DNA from: Caldimonas manganoxidans ATCC BAA-369 | GTDB taxonomy: Bacteria; Pseudomonadota; Gammaproteobacteria; Burkholderiales; Burkholderiaceae_C | Assembly (NCBI RefSeq): GCF_000381125.1 | Contig: NZ_KB905942.1 | Span: forward strand, 1 to 64,000 | Direction of reading: 5' to 3' | Length of the DNA stretch: 64,000 nt | Shown: positions 47,564 to 56,413 of the stretch, one piece after another | Layout of the letters: every line of letters begins with the position of its first letter | Position numbering within the stretch: the first letter of the stretch is position 1 | Translations under genes and position numbers: made by a program | The notes under the pieces: model-generated | The model's database searches: none | What the model saw: only the letters and a program-made list of their open reading frames with translations | What the model was told of the DNA's origin: nothing

Positions 47564-49534
47564 ATGCAACTCGCAGTCAATTCTTCACTACGTCTTTCGA
47601 TGCTTGCCGAGGTCATGGCCGCCTGCGTCCTGCTGTCCGCCTGTGGTGGTGGCGCAGGCGGCGCAATGGACGAGGCTCCGTCCTTCACGCCCGTCAATGG
47701 GCAGGACGAATATGTCGATGCGCAAGGCAAGCGCTGGTATTGGAATGGCACCCGCTGGGTCCAAGGCAGTAAACCCTCGGTCATCTCGCCAAGCCCTGCC
47801 CCCAGCCCGGCGCCAGCACCGTCCCCCACCGGCTGGACGTTCTGTGCCAACGAATACCAGTTCTGCTCGTTCTCTGGCACGGCCCAAGTGCGCTATGGCG
47901 CCAATGGGGTTTACGCCTACGGCACGTTCACCAACGGGGTGGCCTGCAGCAATGACGTGTTCGGTGACCCTGTGCGCAACGTTCTGAAGACCTGCGAGGT
48001 GGGGACCACCGCGGCCGCAGTGGCACCTGCACCTGCACCTGCACCTGCACCTGCACCTGCACCTGCAGCGGCGCCGGCACCCGCACCCGCACCCGCACCC
48101 GCACCCGCACCCGCACCCGCACCCGCACCCGCACCCGCACCCGCACCCGCACCGGCACCCGCACCGGCACCTTCGACAGGCGCAGCCCCCATCGCTCGCT
48201 TGCAGGCGACCCGTACGATCGGACCCGCGCCTTTGGCTGTGATATTTGATGCCACCAGCACCTCGGCCCCGTCCGGCATCGACGCTTTTCACGGCCTCAC
48301 CTACGAGTTCGATTTCGGCGATGACAGAGGATTGACCTGGTCACATTCGGGTCGCCCCAAAAACACCGAGTCTGGCGGACCTTTGGCAGCCCACGTTTAT
48401 GACCTGCCAGGAACTTACACGGTGCGGGTACGTGCTCGCACGCCTAGTGGCGCGTACTCAGACGCCACGATGACGATCACTGTGCAGAATCCGTCCGACG
48501 TCTTCCCTGGCCAGAACACCATTTGCGTGTCCACAATGGCCGACTACACCGGGTGCCCAGCTGACGCGGCAAGAGCCACTGGACTCCCCTCCAGTTATGC
48601 TGGCAAGCGTGTCTTGTTGCGGCGAGGAGAAAGCTTCCCCGCCATCAACATCAACCGTCAGGATGATCAAGTGATGATCGGCGCCTACGGCTCCGGCGCC
48701 AAGCCGCGAGTTCCCAGCGTCTTCATCAACGCAGGTCGCTTGGGTACGGGTTTTGCGGATGATGTCACCGTGATGGACCTCAGTATCACAAATGAAGGCA
48801 TCTATCACAGCGACTCGGGATCCCGCTATCTGTTCTATCGGAACGATTTGGTCACCCCTGGTGGAAACAATCGTATCGATATTGGTGGTGCACTCGATTT
48901 TTACGGCGAACGCAACCCGTCGATTCCCTTCTACTACCCGCGTGAAATCTTCATCGTAGAGAACAACATCCTGGGGCAAGTGAACAACACTCAAAGACCG
49001 TTCTTGAACATCTCCGGTCAAGGGTCGAGATTCGCCGTGCTCGGCAATGACGCCAGCCGTGCCGAGGAGCATACCAGTCGCTTCTTTTCGCTTCACAAAA
49101 GCGTGATCTCACACAACGCTTTGCGTGGGCAGGCCTACAGCGGCAGCGGCCCGTCCATTCGACATGCGCTGAAGATCCACTCTCGCGGCCTAGGGACCTA
49201 CAACGACCTCTGGCACGTGAGCAACCGCTGGGCCACCAGCCAGGTGATCATTGCCGACAACATTTTGGGCGACCCGGCAGACAATGGTTCCTGGACGGCT
49301 GCTGCGGGCCCACAGAACCGGGATCCTGGCACGGATGAAGGCATCGAAGACCTGATCGTCGAGCGCAACACCTTTATCCGTGGGCCTTACACCAATACGG
49401 AGATGTATTTGGTGGGTCGCCGGGTCACTGCGCGAGGCAATGTTCGGGCTGATGGGGGGCGTCCCAATCTCAGCATCGGAACTCCGCCGGTGACGATGCC
49501 TGCCGAGTGGCACGGTCCCTACTTCCTACAGTAA
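47564..49534 (+). CDS. Lipoprotein with Ala-Pro linker, PKD domain and predicted beta-helix
   Basis: 656 residues. An N-terminal lipoprotein signal has the lipobox LLSAC, so the mature Cys should be lipidated. A short domain with DAQGKRWYWNGTRWVQG follows, then a Cys-containing region (TFCANEYQFCSFSG) and an (Ala-Pro)n linker of about 50 residues. A PKD domain (about residues 205-310: YEFDFGDD ... AHVYDLPGTYTVRV) leads to a C-terminal region rich in short Asn/Ile/Val strands (VMDLSITNEGIYH, FIVENNILGQVNN, VIIADNILGD, LIVERNTFIRG), typical of right-handed parallel beta-helices such as polysaccharide lyases. It is probably a surface protein that binds or cuts the locus's polysaccharide; no catalytic residues could be named. 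Confidence 0.75.
   Translation: MQLAVNSSLRLSMLAEVMAACVLLSACGGGAGGAMDEAPSFTPVNGQDEYVDAQGKRWYWNGTRWVQGSKPSVISPSPAPSPAPAPSPTGWTFCANEYQFCSFSGTAQVRYGANGVYAYGTFTNGVACSNDVFGDPVRNVLKTCEVGTTAAAVAPAPAPAPAPAPAPAAAPAPAPAPAPAPAPAPAPAPAPAPAPAPAPAPAPSTGAAPIARLQATRTIGPAPLAVIFDATSTSAPSGIDAFHGLTYEFDFGDDRGLTWSHSGRPKNTESGGPLAAHVYDLPGTYTVRVRARTPSGAYSDATMTITVQNPSDVFPGQNTICVSTMADYTGCPADAARATGLPSSYAGKRVLLRRGESFPAININRQDDQVMIGAYGSGAKPRVPSVFINAGRLGTGFADDVTVMDLSITNEGIYHSDSGSRYLFYRNDLVTPGGNNRIDIGGALDFYGERNPSIPFYYPREIFIVENNILGQVNNTQRPFLNISGQGSRFAVLGNDASRAEEHTSRFFSLHKSVISHNALRGQAYSGSGPSIRHALKIHSRGLGTYNDLWHVSNRWATSQVIIADNILGDPADNGSWTAAAGPQNRDPGTDEGIEDLIVERNTFIRGPYTNTEMYLVGRRVTARGNVRADGGRPNLSIGTPPVTMPAEWHGPYFLQ
48023..48172 (+). 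repeat. In-frame hexanucleotide tandem repeat encoding Ala-Pro
   Basis: Seven perfect GCACCT copies (48023-48064), a 12-base interruption, twelve perfect GCACCC copies (48077-48148), then GCACCG/GCACCC/GCACCG/GCACCT. Every unit encodes Ala-Pro in the lipoprotein gene. The array is 150 bases. A gain or loss of whole units would keep the frame, so slippage would change linker length rather than switch the gene off. Confidence 0.9.
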
Positions 49535-49564
49535 TGCTGGTCAAAAACAACACCGATTGTTTTC

Positions 49565-49590
49565 AAAAGGGCGCAACAGCGCCCTTTTTT
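49565..49590 (+). terminator. Rho-independent terminator
   Basis: AAAAGGGCGC and GCGCCCTTTT form a perfect 10-base stem with a 4-base AACA loop, followed by further T residues (a run of seven counting from the stem). It lies 31 bases after the lipoprotein stop. On the opposite strand the T-run is shorter, so it may act weakly for the convergent glycosyltransferase gene ending at 49597. Confidence 0.9.
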
Positions 49591-49596
49591 TACACA

Positions 49597-50883
49597 TCAG
49601 CGGACCCCTGATCTCTTGACCTTGCCCCACCTGACCACAACTTGTTCGTAAATGGATCGAATCTGCTGAGCCTTGCGATTCCATGTATAGCGCTCGAGCA
49701 CTCGCGCCAAAGCCCGCGCGGAAAGCTGCCGTCTGCGCTGAGCGTCGTTCAGCAGCTCCTCGATGGCCATCCGGACCGATTGGATGACCGACGCACGCGA
49801 GCCCAAGGGGATGCGGTATCCGGTATCTGCATCCACCAGCTCGCCCGGCCCACCATAGTCCACCACCACCGGGACGACGCCAAGAGCCATCGCTTCCAGC
49901 ACCACGCCGCCGCCAAACTCTCGGATACTGGGAAACCCGAGCACATGGGATCGGCTCAGAACGCCTCTGACGGCTTCGTGTGACTGCCACCCGTGCAACG
50001 TGACACACTCCGAGAGCCCGTGCTGGCCCACGAAAGATTTGAGCTCGGCCATCATCGGGCCATCACCAACGATGTCGGCACGGACCTGCCCCGCTTTCAA
50101 GAAGGGCAGCAAGGCTTCCAACAAAAGGTCCGGACCTTTGTAGGGGACCAGGCGGCCGACGAAGCAAACATTCAGCGCGCCGCCTTCTGGCTGCGCCGGC
50201 CGCGCAGCGAGAAACTGCTCGCTGATGCCATTTTCCGGCATGTAGAACACATCATCGCGACGGCCTAGCCGAGACAGCTCTGTCTGCGTGTGCCTCGAGC
50301 CGGCGATCACGGCAGCAGCGCGCGAGACCGTCGAACGAACGCCTGGCCAAAACTTGTAGGCCGACCGGACGTAGGACAGCCATTCCTTTTCCTTGCGGCG
50401 CACATCACCATATCCGGGGGGCCAAGGCAAGCCTCCGTTCAGTGGCCCCAGGATGAATGGAACACCGGCCTTCAAACACTTGCGATGCAAGGGGCTGGGC
50501 GCCGTTGGCGTCAGAGGGGTCAACCGATGCACCACGTCGAACTCCCCTCGGTGGATGGCATCGCGATATCGCTTCCACACGAGGCTTTCAAAGTACGGGT
50601 ACACCATGCTGCTCAAGGCCGTCTTCGTGGTCCAGCCCAGGGTGCTGCCGCCTCTGAGCACGCCAGCCAGGGCGTACATCGGGCGCTCGACCCGTTCGGA
50701 ATCGATGGCGGTGAAATCGATGCCTTCCCTCAACCCCTGCCGCAGAAATGCATCTCGGTTGCGAACCTGCGTGACGATGTGTGCATCGACCTCTTTGGCA
50801 ATGGCCGTGGCCAGGGACCAGCCGACCAAGGGGACGCTGACCCACTCGGGATTGGCCTGCTCCGCGATCAAAAGAACTCTCAT
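49597..50883 (-). CDS. Glycosyltransferase, GT4-like
   Basis: 428 residues, GT-B fold. The C-terminal domain has VCFVGRLVPYKGPDLLLEAL, ADIVGDGPMMAEL and the E-x7-E motif in REFGGGVVLEAMALG, with VVDYGGPGELVD following. The N-terminal acceptor domain includes a GPLNGGLPWPPGYG loop. It is a retaining cytoplasmic transferase of the polysaccharide pathway. Its start overlaps the stop of the next upstream GT4 gene by 4 bases (ATGA). Confidence 0.87.
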   Translation of the reverse strand: MRVLLIAEQANPEWVSVPLVGWSLATAIAKEVDAHIVTQVRNRDAFLRQGLREGIDFTAIDSERVERPMYALAGVLRGGSTLGWTTKTALSSMVYPYFESLVWKRYRDAIHRGEFDVVHRLTPLTPTAPSPLHRKCLKAGVPFILGPLNGGLPWPPGYGDVRRKEKEWLSYVRSAYKFWPGVRSTVSRAAAVIAGSRHTQTELSRLGRRDDVFYMPENGISEQFLAARPAQPEGGALNVCFVGRLVPYKGPDLLLEALLPFLKAGQVRADIVGDGPMMAELKSFVGQHGLSECVTLHGWQSHEAVRGVLSRSHVLGFPSIREFGGGVVLEAMALGVVPVVVDYGGPGELVDADTGYRIPLGSRASVIQSVRMAIEELLNDAQRRRQLSARALARVLERYTWNRKAQQIRSIYEQVVVRWGKVKRSGVR

Positions 50884-52142
50884 GCCGAGCTCCGAGAGTG
50901 AACTCGCCCATGGGCCGCCAGCAGCCTGACCAACCTGCTGGCTTGGGTGTCGATATCATGCCGCTCCAAGGCGCGTCGATGGGCCGCCCGCCCCATGTCG
51001 AGAAGCTGGAGACCATCGGCCTTCAGGCAGGCCCTCAACGCATCTGCAAGACGTTCCACATCACCGGCCGGGGCCAACCAGCCGCACTGCCCTTCAAGCA
51101 CCAACTCCGGAATTCCCGCCACAAAGGTCGCCACCACCGGCCGGCCCAGGGACATGGCCTCCATCAGAACCACCGGCAGGCCTTCGCAGAAGCTGGGCAG
51201 CACCAGCGCGCGCGAACGCAGGATTTCTTCTCTGACCTGGTCGCTGCGGATCCACCCCGTCACACGGACTTGGTCGGCGATATCCAGTTCCTGGGCCAAG
51301 CGTTCGATCGCGGGCCTGAGCTCACCATCGCCGGCCAGCACCAGTTCGCACCCAACGCCTTCGTCCTTGAGTCGCCGCAACGCATGCAGCAACAGGAGCT
51401 GCCCTTTCTCCGGGCTCAAGCGACCGACGCAAACCAGCCGAGCCGCATCGACCGGCTGGATGGTCACACCCTCATGAAAGCTTCGGTCCAGTCCGCAGTG
51501 AATGACATGGATCTTGGACCACAAAGACGCATCGCACCATCGATACAGCTGAGCACGCCCATAGGAACTGACGGCCACCACGAAGGCCGCCCGGCGAATT
51601 TTCTCGGGCAAGCCGATGAACTGGGGTTTGTCGGTCTCACCAGACCCATGCGCCGTGAAGCTGTAGGGCAAGCCGGTGAGCACCCCCGCCAGCATGGCCA
51701 CCTCGGCCGGATTGGTGCCGAAATGGGCGTGCACATGGGACACGCGGGCCGCCTGCAGCCAGCGCGCCAGCAGGCAAGCCTCGGCCAGATAGATCCAGTG
51801 CACGGGCAAGGGGCGGTCGGATCTGCGGCTCATGCGTGTGGCCAGCCACCAAGCCCGCATGAAGCGTCTGGGGGCCGCCACAGCCATGCGCAAGCTTGCC
51901 AGCACGAGGGCCACCACACCCGCATGAAGCACATAGCGCGTCTTGGACCGCTCGCTGACGTCCTGTGGGTCGACGAGCGGCTCGTCCCAGCCTCTCAACG
52001 CAAACCGTTCGATGATCACGCCCTGACGCTCCAAGGCGAGGATCTCGCGGCGAATGAAACTGTGACTGACCTTGGGATACTGGTTGATCAGGTAGGCCAC
52101 GCGCAGCGCCTGTCCCCCAGACGCAGAACGAGATTCAGACAT
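50880..52142 (-). CDS. Glycosyltransferase, GT4-like (colanic-acid type)
   Basis: 420 residues. It begins VAYLINQYPKVSHSFIRREI, a start characteristic of the WcaL/AmsK-like GT4 subgroup. SHVHAHFGTNPAEVAML holds the conserved His, and the donor-binding region is SFCEGLPVVLMEAMSLGRPVVA (E-x7-E). It should transfer a hexose to the growing repeat unit. It overlaps the asparagine synthase-like gene by 8 bases at its 5' end and the next GT4 gene by 4 bases at its 3' end. Confidence 0.87.
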   Translation of the reverse strand: MSESRSASGGQALRVAYLINQYPKVSHSFIRREILALERQGVIIERFALRGWDEPLVDPQDVSERSKTRYVLHAGVVALVLASLRMAVAAPRRFMRAWWLATRMSRRSDRPLPVHWIYLAEACLLARWLQAARVSHVHAHFGTNPAEVAMLAGVLTGLPYSFTAHGSGETDKPQFIGLPEKIRRAAFVVAVSSYGRAQLYRWCDASLWSKIHVIHCGLDRSFHEGVTIQPVDAARLVCVGRLSPEKGQLLLLHALRRLKDEGVGCELVLAGDGELRPAIERLAQELDIADQVRVTGWIRSDQVREEILRSRALVLPSFCEGLPVVLMEAMSLGRPVVATFVAGIPELVLEGQCGWLAPAGDVERLADALRACLKADGLQLLDMGRAAHRRALERHDIDTQASRLVRLLAAHGRVHSRSSA

Positions 52143-53784
52143 AAACACGATGGCGATGACACCAATGCACCAGGACATAGAGTGCCCAGATGCGTGACCA
52201 ATACAGGCCGGGCGCCCCCTGTTTGAAGGCACGCCACAGCCGGGCGACGTTGTCGGGGTCCGGGCCGGCCGGTCGCACCAGATCGGGGTCATTCAGTGTG
52301 TCGTCGATGCGTTGGCCCAAGCGGCTGCGCAACCAGTGGTCATAGGGCAGTTCGAATCCCGACTTGGGACGCTCGAACAACGCCGCAGTCAGGCCTGTGA
52401 GGCCGACACGCCTGAGCAGCGCTTTGCGACATAAGGCATACGCCATTTGATACAGACCCAGCAGATCGGCTCCACGAGCCACCATGTCCGGTAGCTTGGC
52501 CCAACGGGTCTGGGGGGGAAACCCACCGCAAGAAGGCTGAAGCATCGCGGCCATGGCCCGGGCCAGCGCATGCTTGAGCGAGACTGGGATCCACCGCGTC
52601 CGGCGGGCCCAATGCGCCAGAACGGGCAGGTCCCGAAAACTCGCGTAGCCGCCAAAAAGCTCGTCGCCACCGCTGCCAACCAAAGCGACCTTGAATCCCG
52701 CATGGGCCACCGCATGCGACATGAAATATGAGTTCAGCCCATCGAAGCTCGGTTGATCGAGGCTGGACAGTGCATCCTCCAAACGGGAAGTGAACAGAGA
52801 TTCCGTCAACAAAAGTTCATGGTACTGGGTGCCGATGGCCTGAGCGACGCGTCGGGCATGATTTCCCTCGTTGTGCTCTGCTTCCTCGAACGCCAGTGTG
52901 AACGTGTGCACCGGGGTCTGCGAGGACCGTTGTGCCAGATTCGCCACCACCGAGGAATCCACGCCCCCGGAGAGGAAAATGCCCAGGGGAACATCGCTGG
53001 CCAAGTGCAGGCGCACGCAGTCCTTCAGCGACGCTGCCAGTTCCGCTTCAGAGGCGGGGACGCCATCCTCTGAGGGCAAGCGCCAGTATGGGCGGCGCTC
53101 GACCAGCGCGCCCCGTGCGTCGAGCACTTGCAGCTCACCGGGCCAGAGGGTTTCGATGCCTGAAACGATGGTCCGGGGGGCCACGGTAAAGCCATTCCAG
53201 ACGACACAGGCCACGCTAGCCAGATCCAAGCGAGGTTGGGCCATCAGGCCACTGGCCAGCAACGCACGCACTTCGGAAGCAAAGGCCACCGACCACTGAC
53301 CCGCCGGATCAGGGTTGCGCATGATGTACAGCGGCTTGATCCCCAGCGGATCGCATGCCAGGATGAGTCGACGCTCCCGCCGGCACCAGTATGCAAAAGC
53401 AAACATGCCCCGCAGCGCAGGGATGCCCGCAGTACCTTGCAGACTCAGCGCACGGAGCATGACGGCCGTATCCCCGCTGGAGCCCAGCTCAGATCCACCA
53501 TGGGGCAACCGGGCGCGCAACTCGAGGTAGTTGTAAATCTCTCCGTTGAGCACCACCACATCGCCGGACATCGGGTCGATCATGGGCTGCACGCCGTTGG
53601 GCGAGAGGTCGAGAATGGCCAAACGTCGATGGGCCATCATCGGCCCCCAGCCTCGCTCATCCGGCTCGGCTTCCCAGAACCCATCGGCATCGGGGCCTCG
53701 ATGCCTCATGGCATCGGACATTCGCCGTAACGCGGCGCGGTGATTCTCGTCGATGTACCCAATGATGCCAGCAATGCCGCACAT
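52135..53784 (-). CDS. asnB: Asparagine synthase-type glutamine amidotransferase
   Basis: 549 residues. The N-terminal class II glutaminase domain starts MCGIAGIIG with catalytic Cys2, followed by RHRGPDADG, HRRLAILD and NGEIYNY. The synthetase domain has the ATP-pyrophosphatase loop IFLSGGVDSSVV and GSGGDELFGGYASF. The family makes asparagine or, in surface-polysaccharide loci, amidates uronic acids; the setting between glycosyltransferases favours polymer amidation (inference). The C-terminal part is diverged and slightly shorter than in housekeeping AsnB. Confidence 0.85.
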   Translation of the reverse strand: MCGIAGIIGYIDENHRAALRRMSDAMRHRGPDADGFWEAEPDERGWGPMMAHRRLAILDLSPNGVQPMIDPMSGDVVVLNGEIYNYLELRARLPHGGSELGSSGDTAVMLRALSLQGTAGIPALRGMFAFAYWCRRERRLILACDPLGIKPLYIMRNPDPAGQWSVAFASEVRALLASGLMAQPRLDLASVACVVWNGFTVAPRTIVSGIETLWPGELQVLDARGALVERRPYWRLPSEDGVPASEAELAASLKDCVRLHLASDVPLGIFLSGGVDSSVVANLAQRSSQTPVHTFTLAFEEAEHNEGNHARRVAQAIGTQYHELLLTESLFTSRLEDALSSLDQPSFDGLNSYFMSHAVAHAGFKVALVGSGGDELFGGYASFRDLPVLAHWARRTRWIPVSLKHALARAMAAMLQPSCGGFPPQTRWAKLPDMVARGADLLGLYQMAYALCRKALLRRVGLTGLTAALFERPKSGFELPYDHWLRSRLGQRIDDTLNDPDLVRPAGPDPDNVARLWRAFKQGAPGLYWSRIWALYVLVHWCHRHRVYV

Positions 53785-53822
53785 GATTCGTCAAGGGATG
53801 AAAACGGGAGGCATGCGAGAAA

Positions 53823-54740
53823 TCAATAGGGCAAGGGCTCATAGAGTTGGCGCATTTCCTGCACCGCTTTACGCTTGCCAACGAGCAGAACGCGGCGGTG
53901 GTAACGCCTCAGAAAGGCCCGGAACGCCACATCTTGATAGCGGGGCTTTCGCTGGATGGCACTGCTCAGCCAGCCCCACAGCATGGCCAAGCTTCCGAGC
54001 ACATAAGGTTTCTGATGGATGCGGGACACGGCACTGGCAGCCATGAACAAGAATCCGGTGCCCATGAAATACTGCCCATAGCCATGACGCATACGCCCGG
54101 TGAGGATGCCTCTCTGGCTGGATCCCATGGGCCGCAAATGAATGAAGCGCAACTCGGGCTCATCCCAGCTGCAGGCCTGCCACCCACGCATGCGGCATTG
54201 ATGGCAATCGATGCCGTCCCACATCACCTCCCGAACAAACCCACCAATGGCCCGAAAACAGGCTGTCCGGTAGAACTTGGTCATGCCCAGAGATGTGTCA
54301 TCTCCGTGGCGCTCGCTGATCAGTCTGCCGCCTTCTTCGACATAGGCTTTGCCGCTACACGTGGCGATGCTGCGGTCTTCGTTCATGCGATGCATCAAGA
54401 TTTCGAAATACCTCGGGGGCAGCCGCAGATCGAGATCGAGCTTGCACAGAAAGTCGTACTCCGCAGGATCGATGGCTGCATAACCGCTGTAAAAGGCATC
54501 CACCACTCCGGGGCCGACGGCGCGGTAACCACGGTCGGCTCGCGTGATGACTTCGATCCAGGGGTAGCGCTGCACGTACTCTTTCAAAATCGTTGGGGTA
54601 TCGTCCGTCGATCCATCGTCGACGATGACCCATTTCGCCGGTAGCACCGATTGCGCCAAAACACTGTCCAACGTCTGGCGCATATAGCGGGCCTCGTTGC
54701 GGCACGGCGAAATCAGGACGTAGCGCTGGCCACTGTTCAT
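53823..54740 (-). CDS. Glycosyltransferase family 2 protein
   Basis: 305 residues, GT-A fold. VLISPCRNEARYMRQTLDSVL leads to VIVDDGSTDDTPTIL; the metal-binding motif is CKLDLDLRLPPRYF, and the catalytic region is WDGIDCHQCRMRGW. A GYGQYFMGTGFLFMAAS segment suggests contact with the membrane. It sits between the amidotransferase and the polysaccharide deacetylase genes in the same orientation, with gaps of about 30-40 bases. Confidence 0.85.
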   Translation of the reverse strand: MNSGQRYVLISPCRNEARYMRQTLDSVLAQSVLPAKWVIVDDGSTDDTPTILKEYVQRYPWIEVITRADRGYRAVGPGVVDAFYSGYAAIDPAEYDFLCKLDLDLRLPPRYFEILMHRMNEDRSIATCSGKAYVEEGGRLISERHGDDTSLGMTKFYRTACFRAIGGFVREVMWDGIDCHQCRMRGWQACSWDEPELRFIHLRPMGSSQRGILTGRMRHGYGQYFMGTGFLFMAASAVSRIHQKPYVLGSLAMLWGWLSSAIQRKPRYQDVAFRAFLRRYHRRVLLVGKRKAVQEMRQLYEPLPY

Positions 54741-54771
54741 GGAGACTTGTCCACCTTCGGGAGCCAGAAGG

Positions 54772-55797
54772 TCAATGGCGCCATGGGCTCCCCAGCAAGT
54801 TCAATTTGAACCGGGTCAGATCGTCATAGCGACCCACCGGTATGCGGCCAATGGCAAAGAAGGGATCGCCGCGACGCCACAGCCCTTTTCGGGTGGTCAG
54901 CGCCGTTTGAAAGCCCACAGACCGGGCGCATTCCATCAGCGCTCGGTTGTGATTGCCATTGGGATAGGCAAAGTGAACGATATCGCGCCCGGTCCACTCA
55001 CGCAGCCGCCGAGCCGAGAGCACCATGGATGCCAAGGCATCGTCGATCGAAATCTGATCGAGCAAGTTGTGACAATCGGTATGAGCGCCAAGCGTCACCC
55101 AAGGAGAACGCGACAGCTGTCGCAGCTGCTCGATGCTCAGAGGCGCAAGCGGCTCGAAGTCGCTGCGTCGATACGGCTGCAGCTGACGCACCACGTCATC
55201 GGCCGCCACTTCGCGCTGCTCAGGGCCCAGCCCTTTGAGCGCTTGCAGTAGCGTCCCCAGCAACTGCCAGCGCACCGGACCGGATCCGGTCGGCACGACG
55301 AAGGACTCCAGGCCGTAGCAGGAAAGCTCGAGTGTGACGGCCTGACAAACCTGCAAGGCATTCATCACGCGGTCGAACCAATACGGACGACCATTTGCGA
55401 TATGTCCGGTCGCCACATAAATCGTGACCGGCAAGCGCAACCCATCCAGCAGAGGCAGCAGGTATCGGTACAGGCCGGTGTGTCCATCATCGAAGGTCAC
55501 GACCACTTTGGGGCGAGCAGAATAGGTGCTGCCGCGGACGTGGGCCACCGCCTCATCCAAGGAAACGATGTCGTAATGCAGCCGCAGCCATTGCATCTGC
55601 GCAATGAAATCGGACCGGCGAACGACGGTCCATGCGTCGAATTGCTCGTCGTCAGGCCCCAGGGTGTGATACATCAGGACGGTCACCGGATCGCCACGCA
55701 GCACTCGGCGACGCGCTAGGGCATAGATGCCACCGGAGGTCAGGACTCGGCGACCCAGCTGCTTGGGAAACAAAGCTGTCAGTGTCGCTAGCGGCAT
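54772..55797 (-). CDS. Polysaccharide deacetylase (NodB-homology) family protein
   Basis: About 341 residues. The NodB domain begins VVVTFDDGHTGLYRYLLPLL, with the metal-binding Asp pair. A second motif, LGAHTDCHNLL, supplies His ligands, and YPNGNHNRAL follows. These enzymes remove N- or O-acetyl groups from polysaccharides or their lipid-linked precursors; no clear signal peptide is seen, so a cytoplasmic or membrane-side substrate is possible. The ATG at 55797 was preferred over a TTG at 55815. The SMR-like gene diverges about 230 bases away. Confidence 0.85.
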   Translation of the reverse strand: MPLATLTALFPKQLGRRVLTSGGIYALARRRVLRGDPVTVLMYHTLGPDDEQFDAWTVVRRSDFIAQMQWLRLHYDIVSLDEAVAHVRGSTYSARPKVVVTFDDGHTGLYRYLLPLLDGLRLPVTIYVATGHIANGRPYWFDRVMNALQVCQAVTLELSCYGLESFVVPTGSGPVRWQLLGTLLQALKGLGPEQREVAADDVVRQLQPYRRSDFEPLAPLSIEQLRQLSRSPWVTLGAHTDCHNLLDQISIDDALASMVLSARRLREWTGRDIVHFAYPNGNHNRALMECARSVGFQTALTTRKGLWRRGDPFFAIGRIPVGRYDDLTRFKLNLLGSPWRH

Positions 55798-56026
55798 GGA
55801 AGGATGAACCCGCAATCACGTGAATGGCCACGGCGGACAATGTTCGGCCACCTACCGAGCGGCCGACGCACTGGAAGAGTGCTCTGGATTATTTCCTCGA
55901 CCCGGGCGGCGTACGACCCCCTACTTGGGCGTGTACCGGTCAGGCGATCCTGCGTCACACTGCGCTCGCCGACGGGGACATGGCAGTGCTCGGCGCAATC
56001 CGTCCCGTCCGTCGGCACTCGTCGAT

Positions 56027-56413
56027 ATGGATGCCAGCATGTCCCGTTCGGTGCTCGGTCTGATTCTCGTCAATGTGCTCTTGACCTCGATGGCACAAAT
56101 CATCCTCAAAGCAGGCATGAGTGCCGACACGGTGCAAGCTAGCTTGGCCCAAGGCGCTCGATGGTCCACGGCCTGGACGGTCGGGACCCACCCATTCGTA
56201 CTGTGCGGTTTGGCGCTGTATTTCGCTAGCGCGGTTCTCTGGCTGCTGATCCTCGCCAAGGTCGAGGTCAGTCTGGCTTATCCGTTCGTGGGTTTGGGCT
56301 TCGTCATCACTATGCTGCTTGCTTGGTGGATCCATGGAGACAGCCTGACTCTCACACGCATCGCTGGCACCGTGCTCATCGCCGTCGGTGTAGCAATACT
56401 CGCGCATCAATGA
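56027..56413 (+). CDS. SMR/EamA-like small membrane transporter (ArnE/F-like)
   Basis: About 128 residues with four transmembrane helices: VLGLILVNVLLTSMAQIIL, a second after THPFVLCGLALYFASAVLW, a third around YPFVGLGFVITMLLAWW and a fourth in IAGTVLIAVGVAILA. The size and the small-multidrug-resistance-like architecture match flippase subunits such as ArnE/ArnF, which move undecaprenyl-linked sugars across the membrane. It overlaps the HAD-UbiA gene by 4 bases, so both likely serve one polyprenyl-phosphate-sugar pathway. Start choice between 56027 and 56039 is uncertain; neither has a good ribosome binding site. Confidence 0.75.
   Translation: MDASMSRSVLGLILVNVLLTSMAQIILKAGMSADTVQASLAQGARWSTAWTVGTHPFVLCGLALYFASAVLWLLILAKVEVSLAYPFVGLGFVITMLLAWWIHGDSLTLTRIAGTVLIAVGVAILAHQ

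Noticed and set aside
48023-48172. Regular repeat considered as a CRISPR array
   Set aside because: It is a six-base tandem repeat without spacers and lies in frame inside a coding sequence.
47588-48292. Minus-strand open frames over the Ala-Pro repeat giving Gly-Ala, Val-Arg or Cys-Gly runs
   Set aside because: They are produced by reading the hexanucleotide repeat in other frames; there is no start context or domain.
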